A stretch of DNA of 39,191 bases from Acidithiobacillus sp. Its GTDB lineage: Bacteria > Pseudomonadota > Gammaproteobacteria > Acidithiobacillales > Acidithiobacillaceae. Of the stretch, positions 33,362 through 39,191 are shown in pieces. The position numbers and the translations under genes are program-made. The notes beneath the pieces are model-generated. The model saw only the letters and a list, made by a program, of their open reading frames with translations, was not told the origin of the DNA and did no database searches. Numbering within the stretch: the first letter of the stretch is position 1; every line of letters begins with the position of its first letter. The DNA lies in NCBI GenBank assembly GCA_028697715.1, contig JAQVDS010000024.1:1-39191 (forward strand). Reading direction: 5' to 3'.

Positions 33362-34732
33362 GTGCTGACGCCTTCTCAGCGGGTCAGCACCCGCGAGGTC
33401 TGGGGACATGCGGTGGCCAACATCACCCCTTCGGCCATGCCGGCGGTAACCATTGCCTTGGTCGCCGCCCATGGTGGGGCCTTCACCTGGCTGGCTTACG
33501 CCCTGGTGGGGGTGGTGATGTGGCTGGTGGCGATTCAGCTTGGCATCCTGGCGCGCCACTTTCCTTCGCCGGGATCGCTGTTTTTTTATCTGGCGCAGGC
33601 CCTGCATCCTGTTGCGGGCTTGGTCGCCGGCATTACCATGATTTTCGGATACGGTGGCGCCTTGCTCGCTGCACCACTGCTCTGTGGTCTGTTTGCCAAT
33701 ACTGCACTGCATGCCGTCTGGCCCGCAGCACCCAATCTTCTCGACCTCTTCGCTCTCGCAACCCTGGCCATCGCCTTCTCCCTGGCCCGCCGCGGGGTGG
33801 AAATCTCGGTGCGCTGGGGGCTTTGGGTGGAATGGTTTTCCCTCGCCGGTATCCTGCTCATCGCCATTCTCACCCTGCGCCATTTTGGCATCAGTGACCC
33901 GCAACAGTGGCACTTTTCCCGCCTGCACACTCCCTCTTTGCTCAGCGCCCTGGTCCTATCCCTGCTTGCCTACGGCGGCTTCGAGACTGCTGGCAATCTG
34001 GCAGCGGAGGCCGAGCATCCACGCGCCATACCAGGCATCATGCGCTGGGCGGTGATTCTGGTAGCCATTTTTTTCGTGTTTCTAGCGTATACAGAAACGC
34101 TGGCCTTTCACGCACTTGGGCAATCCCTGGGAAATGCTTCGACCCCGTTGAACGCCATCGCCACCGCTATGGGGGAATCCTGGCTCGGTGTGCTCGTCGA
34201 TCTGGCTATGGCCAGCGCTGCCTTTTCGGCAAGCATCGCCACCTTCAACAGTATCTCGCGCATCCTTCTGAGCATGGCCGGGCATCGCGTTCTACCACAG
34301 ATGCTGGCGCAGCGACATCCCGTGTATGGAACCCCGATTCGTGCGTTGCAGGTCCTTGGCATCCTGGTCTTGACCAGCATTCTGTTGTTCTGGCTGTCCC
34401 ATAGTTCGGTACTCGACTTGATCGACATCTTCGGCACCTTTACAGCGCTCGGTTTTGTCTTGCTCTATGCGTTGAGCAATCTGGCGGCGCTGCGCTATCT
34501 CTTTCGCAGCCGCGCCGGGCTGCGCTGGGCCAGCCTGCTGATCACCCTGATCAGCCTGCCCTTGCTCGGTGCGGTCTTCTACGGGACGGTGGTGCCCTTC
34601 CCCGGTGGCAGCATTGGGGCGACGATTATCATCTTTTTGCTGATGGTCGCTGCCACCGGCAGCCTGGGACTGTATTGGGCCCGCTTTCAGCCGGAACGAC
34701 TGCAGGCCATCGTCAGCAAACAACTGACGTAA
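33362..34732 (+). CDS. APC-family amino-acid permease
   Basis: A 456-residue permease with about 12 membrane helices. The N-terminal helix contains VANITPSAMPAVTIALVAA (the family usually has a Gly-rich loop here), and AYGGFETAGNLAAEAEHPRA with the acidic E-A-E-H-P pattern matches the helix 6 region of APC transporters (substrate not inferable). It starts with GTG 33362 and no clear ribosome site, so coupling to pmbA is likely. It ends four bases before the convergent PII-like gene. Confidence 0.85.
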   Translation: MLTPSQRVSTREVWGHAVANITPSAMPAVTIALVAAHGGAFTWLAYALVGVVMWLVAIQLGILARHFPSPGSLFFYLAQALHPVAGLVAGITMIFGYGGALLAAPLLCGLFANTALHAVWPAAPNLLDLFALATLAIAFSLARRGVEISVRWGLWVEWFSLAGILLIAILTLRHFGISDPQQWHFSRLHTPSLLSALVLSLLAYGGFETAGNLAAEAEHPRAIPGIMRWAVILVAIFFVFLAYTETLAFHALGQSLGNASTPLNAIATAMGESWLGVLVDLAMASAAFSASIATFNSISRILLSMAGHRVLPQMLAQRHPVYGTPIRALQVLGILVLTSILLFWLSHSSVLDLIDIFGTFTALGFVLLYALSNLAALRYLFRSRAGLRWASLLITLISLPLLGAVFYGTVVPFPGGSIGATIIIFLLMVAATGSLGLYWARFQPERLQAIVSKQLT

Positions 34733-34736
34733 CGGC

Positions 34737-35081
34737 TTAGCTACCGTCTTCTTCTCGAATCGATACGACCTGCAGGACTGGCTCCAGCCAGATCTTGCCA
34801 TCGCCCATTTCGCCAGTGGCGGCGTTGCTGGTCACCAAGGCCACTATCCGATCGGCATCGTCGGCCGCGACGATGGTTTCGATCTGTACCTTGGGATGAC
34901 TGGCAGATTGATACCAAGCGCCACTGCGCAGGGTGGAGTAGCCGCGCTGCTGCCCAACACCTTCCACCTCGCTCACCGTTACCCCACCTACCCCCAGTTC
35001 CGCGAGACCATCGCAGATCTGATCCATGCGCTGCGGACGGACAATTGCCGTAACCCGTATCCAGGAGCTTGCCTTGGCCAT
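34737..35081 (-). CDS. Divergent PII-like signalling protein
   Basis: A 114-residue PII family protein. The fold motifs are clear (VTAIVRPQRMDQICDGLAEL, SHPKVQIETIVAADDAD, GEMGDGKIWLEPVLQVVSIR). Aligned by eye with the GlnK of this window, the T-loop reads GQQRGYSTLRSGAWYQ. Tyr57 falls at the uridylylated Tyr51 position and is kept, but several neighbours differ. In the nucleotide site Lys85 is Glu and Arg101 is Ser, while Lys90 and Arg103 are kept. It follows the amidotransferase-like gene by five bases, so both are probably one transcript, which suggests a shared role in sensing nitrogen. ATG 35081 with a purine stretch upstream. Confidence 0.8.
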   Translation of the reverse strand: MAKASSWIRVTAIVRPQRMDQICDGLAELGVGGVTVSEVEGVGQQRGYSTLRSGAWYQSASHPKVQIETIVAADDADRIVALVTSNAATGEMGDGKIWLEPVLQVVSIREEDGS

Positions 35082-35086
35082 CAACC

Positions 35087-35803
35087 CTATCCCTTGATCT
35101 GCGCCAGCCAGGGACGGTACAGTGCCGCAGCGGTGGCCGCAAGCCTCGCCGTTTTGGCGTCGAGATCAGCGAGCATCTCGGCAGCGCTTTGCAGGTACCT
35201 ACCACCCTCCTCTGCCGGCCCAGCGGAATAGCTGTCTACCCACCGGCGTACCTGTGCTGCCGTCACCTCGGGATGCGCCTGCAGCGCCAGAATCCGATCA
35301 CCCAGTGCGAATGCCTGTACTTGGGTTGCAGCGTTATAGGCCAGCACCTGCGCACCTGGCGGGAGCGTTGCGCAATGCTCACCATGCCAGTGAAACAGGG
35401 GGAACTCGGCGGGCAGCTCTGAGCATAGAGCATGACCGGTCTCCGACAAGCGCACCGGCCACCAGCCGAGTTCTTGGCCGGAGGGGTTGCGTTCCACACT
35501 GCCCCCCAAGGCCAAGTTGATGAGCTGCGCCCCCAAACAATGCCCCAGGATCGGAAACTGTTCTGCCGCAGCCGAGCGAATCAAGGCCTTCTCGGCGCGC
35601 AACCAGGGGTATTCCGCTTCATCGTGCACGCTCATGGGGCCACCCATGACGATCAGGGCCACATACGACGCCGGGCTGCTGGGCACCGGATCGCCTCGCT
35701 CCAGCGCGCGTACGTCCGTTGCGTAGCCAAGGCTCGCAAGGAGCGGAGCGAGGCTACCCAACCCTTCGTCTGGGTGATGTTGCAAAACCAATATTGTCGC
35801 CAT
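35087..35803 (-). CDS. Class I glutamine amidotransferase-like protein
   Basis: A 238-residue protein of the GMP-synthase-type GATase family. The nucleophile Cys is in FPILGHCLGAQLINLALGG, and His-Glu in LQAHPEVTAAQVRRW; VMGGPMSVHDEAEYPWL is the oxyanion-strand motif, so the glutaminase triad is present. No fused synthetase domain exists, so the acceptor for ammonia is unknown. AGGAGG precedes ATG 35803. It lies between the amtB terminator and the divergent PII-like gene, in the nitrogen region. Peptidase-like or gamma-glutamyl hydrolase roles are possible. Confidence 0.8.
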   Translation of the reverse strand: MATILVLQHHPDEGLGSLAPLLASLGYATDVRALERGDPVPSSPASYVALIVMGGPMSVHDEAEYPWLRAEKALIRSAAAEQFPILGHCLGAQLINLALGGSVERNPSGQELGWWPVRLSETGHALCSELPAEFPLFHWHGEHCATLPPGAQVLAYNAATQVQAFALGDRILALQAHPEVTAAQVRRWVDSYSAGPAEEGGRYLQSAAEMLADLDAKTARLAATAAALYRPWLAQIKG

Positions 35804-35821
35804 CAAAAGTCCTCCTGCCCC

Positions 35822-35853
35822 AAAAGTAAACGGCGGCCCGAGGGCCGCCGCTG
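35822..35853 (-). terminator. Terminator after amtB
   Basis: CGGCGGCCC and GGGCCGCCG form a 9-bp inverted repeat (35831-35850) with a two-base centre. On the minus strand the stem is followed by TTTACTTTTG. It separates amtB from the amidotransferase-like gene 19 bases on. Confidence 0.85.
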
Positions 35854-35874
35854 CTGAACAACTGCACGACCAGA

Positions 35875-37179
35875 TCAGTCACCCAGGACCGGATGCCTCT
35901 CGCCTTCGCCGTAGAACGCGTAGGCTTCCTCTCCATGCACCGCATCATCACCAATCAACAATTCCTCTTCGCTCATGCGCAACGGCGTTACCAAGCTGAT
36001 CAGCTTGAGCAGAATAAAGGTAACAACGATATTGAGGCCAATGATGAAGGCGGCTCCAATAATCTGCAACCAGACCTGATGCCAGTTGCCGTCAATAGCA
36101 CCGCCAGGATTGGAGAGGCCAAACGCCGCGCACCCCTCTTTGGTAGCGAGCAGGCCAGTCATGATGCCGCCCAGCACACCTGCCACCGCATGCGTGTGAA
36201 ACACGCCAAGGGTATCATCCACCTTGCGGAACAGGGCGGTCTTGCCGACGATATTCATGCTGATCCAGGGGATAATGCCAGAGGCAATACCAATAGCGAT
36301 CGCGCCCCAGCCATCCACCACACCCGCCGCCGGGGTGATGGCCACCAAGCCGGTGATCATACCCTGCACCGCACCGATCACCGATGGCTTCTTGAAGTAG
36401 AAGATGTCCATCATCGTCCAGACAATCACACTGACTGCCGTAGTGAGATTGGTGTTCAGCACTGCCGCACCGGCATCACGACTGGCAGCGTAGGGATCAC
36501 CGCCGTTGAAGCCGTTCCATCCCAGCCACAAGAGGCCGGCGCCAACGAGCATCAAGAGCACATTGTTGGGCTGGAAATTTTCGCGATCACGGGCCAGACG
36601 GGGACCGATCACGGCGGCACCAACAAAGCCGGCAATACCCGCCGATAAATGGATCACGTAGCCACCGGAGTAGTCGATCACGCCCAAAGAGGACAGGAAA
36701 CCACCGCCCCAGAGACTGAACGCGCCAACGGTGTACGAGAAGGTCAACCATAGGGGCACAAAAATCATCCAAGCCTTGAAGCTCATGCGTCCCAGAAAGG
36801 CGCCCGCCATAATGACCAAAGTGATGGCCGCGAAGACGAACTGGAAATATACCATCGTCGACATCGGGAAATTGGCAGTGGTATTTGATGTCGGCAGTAA
36901 TGCCTGGGTCAATTCATCCTGCATGCTGATGATGGGGTGGGGCAGACCGACGAAGGGGAACCATTCATGGCCAAAACCCATATTATAGGCCCAGAGAACC
37001 CAGGCAATGAGCACCGCCGCGAAGGCGTAGAAGGCCATAAAAGCAGAGTTGATGGCCCATTTCTTTTTGACGATGCCGCCATAGAGGACAACGAGACCGG
37101 GGACGCTTTGCAAGCCAACGATGGTTGCTGCCGTTAGCTGCCACGCGTTGTCGCCGGTATTCAGCCAGGACACAGACAT
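35875..37179 (-). CDS. amtB: Ammonium transporter AmtB
   Basis: A 434-residue ammonium channel with 11 membrane helices. The pore histidines are in [18 protein letters not shown] and [19 protein letters not shown], the aromatic gate in [12 protein letters not shown], and the substrate-binding site includes [18 protein letters not shown]. The cytosolic tail [20 protein letters not shown] carries the GlnK-contacting region expected in AmtB. No signal peptide is obvious in this first-helix start, unlike E. coli AmtB. AAAGGAGAGG precedes ATG 37179. It follows glnK by 55 bases. Confidence 0.96.
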   Translation of the reverse strand: MSVSWLNTGDNAWQLTAATIVGLQSVPGLVVLYGGIVKKKWAINSAFMAFYAFAAVLIAWVLWAYNMGFGHEWFPFVGLPHPIISMQDELTQALLPTSNTTANFPMSTMVYFQFVFAAITLVIMAGAFLGRMSFKAWMIFVPLWLTFSYTVGAFSLWGGGFLSSLGVIDYSGGYVIHLSAGIAGFVGAAVIGPRLARDRENFQPNNVLLMLVGAGLLWLGWNGFNGGDPYAASRDAGAAVLNTNLTTAVSVIVWTMMDIFYFKKPSVIGAVQGMITGLVAITPAAGVVDGWGAIAIGIASGIIPWISMNIVGKTALFRKVDDTLGVFHTHAVAGVLGGIMTGLLATKEGCAAFGLSNPGGAIDGNWHQVWLQIIGAAFIIGLNIVVTFILLKLISLVTPLRMSEEELLIGDDAVHGEEAYAFYGEGERHPVLGD

Positions 37180-37234
37180 AAAACCTCTCCTTTGTAACGG
37201 TGTTTTGAAACGATACGTTTATCAGTACGCCGGA

Positions 37235-37597
<363 letters not shown>

Positions 37598-38749
37598 TCA
37601 GAAAAGAAAGCCAGTCTCGACCATCCCGCGCACCTGATTGGTCGCCAGACCATTCTGGCCCGCAAATCCGGTACCCGTAGGTGTTGAGGCGGTAACGTAG
37701 GAGAGTTCCGCACGGGCGAAGAAATCCCCCGATTGATAGGTGGGGGTTACCGTTAGTGACCAGGCATGGGAGTCGTCAGGAAGATCAGTCAGCGACGAAG
37801 CAACGCTTTCCAGAGCTTCTCCCGGTACGCCGCCGACGGCAAGGTACTCCACTCGGCCAGCCAGGGAAATGTCGGAGTCTACGGCATAGTTTACCAACAG
37901 CGATCCACCGTAGTTGTCAAAGTTCTTGTCGATCCCCAGACGGGCCGACTTAGGCGTGATCATGTATTGGAAATAGGGTTCAATGGTCCACGGTCCGGAA
38001 CTATAGGTGTAGATCAGGCCATAGATCTGACTGACTGTACCATACGGGGTGTACGCGGCATTATTGGCGGACGTACGCACTTTTCCCAAGGGACCGTCGG
38101 CATAAAATGCCAAGGTATTGGCGCTATTGATGGTATAGGTCAGTAATCCACTCAGAACATTATAGCGATTGGAATAATAGCCATCGTTCCACGATAAAGA
38201 GGCGCTCAGTGGACCAACGCTAGCATTGAATTGAATGCCGCGGCTGACAATCGGCTCCATATCCCAAAGTAATCCGCGCTCGATATTGATATTCTGATAG
38301 GTAAAGCCACCCTCGGCGCCAATCAGAGTGGGAAGTTTGCCGATTTCCATGGAAAAGTTGCCACTGGGCGCAATTTTCAGATAGGCAATGGGCAGGGCGC
38401 CGAAATCGTTTATGGTGCTAGTGGGATTAGCGCCGGTAAGCGACGCCGCCAGGGTGGGAAAACTGTAGACGCCAGCCTGGGCATAAAATTGCAGCAGACC
38501 CGAGCTCTTTTGCACGATTACCGAACCATTGCTAATGGTAGCACCCGCATACTTGGCCCCGAGAGTGCCTGGAACTCCCTGCGGATTGTCCTGCCAGAAA
38601 CCCAGGCCGCTGATGGCACCCTGCACCCCAATCTTGCCCAGCGGTCCAGCACTGACTTCGATGGGATTCGGCAGATTCAAAGAAGCATCAGCCATGGGAG
38701 CGGCTAGGGCGGCAACTACGGCAGCGGAAAGTATCCACGCTTTTTTCAT
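37598..38749 (-). CDS. Outer-membrane beta-barrel protein in the glnK-amtB operon
   Basis: A 383-residue protein. A signal peptide (MKKAWILSAAVVAALAAPMA with cleavage near ADA) precedes a chain of alternating strands with aromatic ends, and the last residues (VETGFLF) end in Phe, the mark of outer-membrane barrels. Motifs such as YLKIAPSGNFSMEIGKLPTL are typical of a porin-like strand. I cannot assign a named family with confidence (a Gcw_chp/OmpL-type barrel is plausible). It is the first gene of the operon, 24 bases from glnK, under a sigma-54 promoter, so a nitrogen solute is the likely cargo (inference). Confidence 0.75.
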   Translation of the reverse strand: MKKAWILSAAVVAALAAPMADASLNLPNPIEVSAGPLGKIGVQGAISGLGFWQDNPQGVPGTLGAKYAGATISNGSVIVQKSSGLLQFYAQAGVYSFPTLAASLTGANPTSTINDFGALPIAYLKIAPSGNFSMEIGKLPTLIGAEGGFTYQNINIERGLLWDMEPIVSRGIQFNASVGPLSASLSWNDGYYSNRYNVLSGLLTYTINSANTLAFYADGPLGKVRTSANNAAYTPYGTVSQIYGLIYTYSSGPWTIEPYFQYMITPKSARLGIDKNFDNYGGSLLVNYAVDSDISLAGRVEYLAVGGVPGEALESVASSLTDLPDDSHAWSLTVTPTYQSGDFFARAELSYVTASTPTGTGFAGQNGLATNQVRGMVETGFLF

Positions 38750-38790
38750 TTCGCTTGTCCTCGTAGGTGGTAAAAAAGCGAATGCTCTGT

Positions 38791-38806
38791 TGCAGAATTC
38801 GTGCCA
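38791..38806 (-). promoter_or_regulatory. Sigma-54 promoter of barrel protein-glnK-amtB operon
   Basis: On the minus strand TGGCAC-GAATT-CTGCA fits the -24/-12 consensus (TGGCAC-N5-TTGCA) with one mismatch. The start codon lies at 38749, leaving a leader of about 30 bases. Confidence 0.8.
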
Positions 38807-38880
38807 CCATAGATAAGCGCTTTTAGTTCATATAGTTAAAAGAATACGAACGCCATAATCTTGATAGAATCCTACCGTAA

Positions 38881-38897
38881 CGCACGGTTATAGTGCA
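38881..38897. promoter_or_regulatory. NtrC-type binding site 1
   Basis: GCAC-GGTTATA-GTGC (38882-38896) has the NtrC half-site layout GCAC-N7-GTGC. It lies 31 bp, close to three helical turns, from site 2. Confidence 0.75.
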
Positions 38898-38911
38898 TAC
38901 GGAGCTTCCAT

Positions 38912-38928
38912 TGCACTGCTTAGGTGCA
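38912..38928. promoter_or_regulatory. NtrC-type binding site 2
   Basis: TGCAC-TGCTTAG-GTGCA is a 17-bp palindrome with 5-bp arms and a 7-bp spacer, the same form as enhancer sites of glnA in enteric bacteria. It sits about 40 bp before the glnA -24 element. Confidence 0.8.
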
Positions 38929-38968
38929 TCATTGGTGTCTACGCCCCCGGATTTACCGGCGATATGGA

Positions 38969-38984
38969 TGGCACATAATTTGCT
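38969..38984 (+). promoter_or_regulatory. Sigma-54 promoter of glnA
   Basis: TGGCAC-ATAAT-TTGCT matches the -24/-12 consensus in all fixed positions. It is followed by a leader of about 35 bases to the glnA ATG at 39028. Confidence 0.88.
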
Positions 38985-39027
38985 CACCTATCGAGTGCGT
39001 TTCATATAACAGGCAGGAGTGCAACAA

Positions 39028-39191
39028 ATGGGTATGACCCCAGCAGAAGTTCTAACGCTGATCACCGAAAAAGATGTCAAGTTCATTGATTTTCGTTTTA
39101 CCGACACCAAGGGCAAGGAACAGCACGTCTCGGTGCCAGCCCATACCATCGAAGAGAAGACCTTTGTTGAAGGCAAGATGTTCGATGGTTC
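39028..39191 (+). CDS. glnA: Glutamine synthetase, N-terminal part, cut by window end
   Basis: The first 54 codons of type I glutamine synthetase, which makes glutamine from glutamate, ammonia and ATP. The start reads [20 protein letters not shown], followed by [17 protein letters not shown] and EGKMFDGS, which matches the beta-grasp N-terminal domain (the G-x-x-FDGSS motif begins at the end of the window). AGGAG lies eight bases before ATG 39028, so that start is preferred to ATG 39034. The sigma-54 promoter and two NtrC sites upstream fit nitrogen control. Confidence 0.95.
   Translation, partial: MGMTPAEVLTLITEKDVKFIDFRFTDTKGKEQHVSVPAHTIEEKTFVEGKMFDG

Noticed and set aside
32474..33928. 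484-residue minus-strand ORF opposite pmbA and the permease
   Set aside because: It is the complement of two well-recognised genes and shows only low-complexity, Gln- and Gly-rich sequence.

Overview
The window is bacterial chromosome, dense and mostly operonic, with high-GC protein-coding DNA. The gene set and order suggest a member of the Acidithiobacillia or a close gammaproteobacterial relative (inference, no database search). The main hints are a quinol-oxidase operon (cyoABCD) that carries both ctaA- and ctaB-type heme genes plus an MFS permease, the fused run yceD-rpmF-plsX-fabHDG-acpP-fabF-pabC-mltG-tmk-holB-pilZ, and an entericidin-like mini-lipoprotein between leuC and leuD.

Layout. 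1-711 (minus): a Roadblock/LC7-type protein followed by the start of a probable globin-sensor protein that runs off the window. 949-3622: an accessory patch beside a tRNA-Ser(GGA) gene, with a vapBC toxin-antitoxin pair, a mini-ORF/membrane protein/ribbon-helix-helix trio, and a structured RNA with terminator placed directly before a frameshifted DUF3800 gene. 3760-13563 (minus): one long operon from yceD to a PilZ gene, covering ribosomal protein L32, phospholipid and fatty-acid synthesis, folate (pabC), cell wall (mltG), dTMP kinase and the DNA polymerase III delta' subunit; nearly all junctions overlap or are separated by a few bases. 13649-19472 (plus): a promoter and a hairpin with a T-run, then carA-carB-greA-uppP. 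19502-26797 (minus): cyoA-cyoB-cyoC-cyoD-ctaA-ctaB-MFS, the respiratory quinol oxidase and its heme-modifying enzymes. 26804-27299: an AT-rich divergent intergenic region.

27300-29369 (plus): DJ-1/PfpI-like gene, rpiA, pdxH. 29378-31859 (minus): leuC, mini-lipoprotein, leuD and a small uncharacterised gene. 32018-34732 (plus): pmbA/tldE and an APC-type amino-acid permease. 34737-35803 (minus): a class I glutamine amidotransferase-like gene and a divergent PII-like gene. 35822-39191: nitrogen control region: outer-membrane barrel protein-glnK-amtB (minus) and glnA (plus, truncated by the window end), transcribed divergently.

The best-supported regulatory observation is in 38750-39027. Two near-consensus sigma-54 promoters face away from each other, and between them lie two GCAC-N7-GTGC NtrC-type sites 31 bp apart, so one enhancer probably drives both glnA and the porin-glnK-amtB operon. 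The most unusual element is the structured RNA at 2580-2681 upstream of the DUF3800 gene. It can form a closing stem, an internal hairpin and an intrinsic terminator, and an upstream segment can pair alternatively with the terminator's 3' arm.
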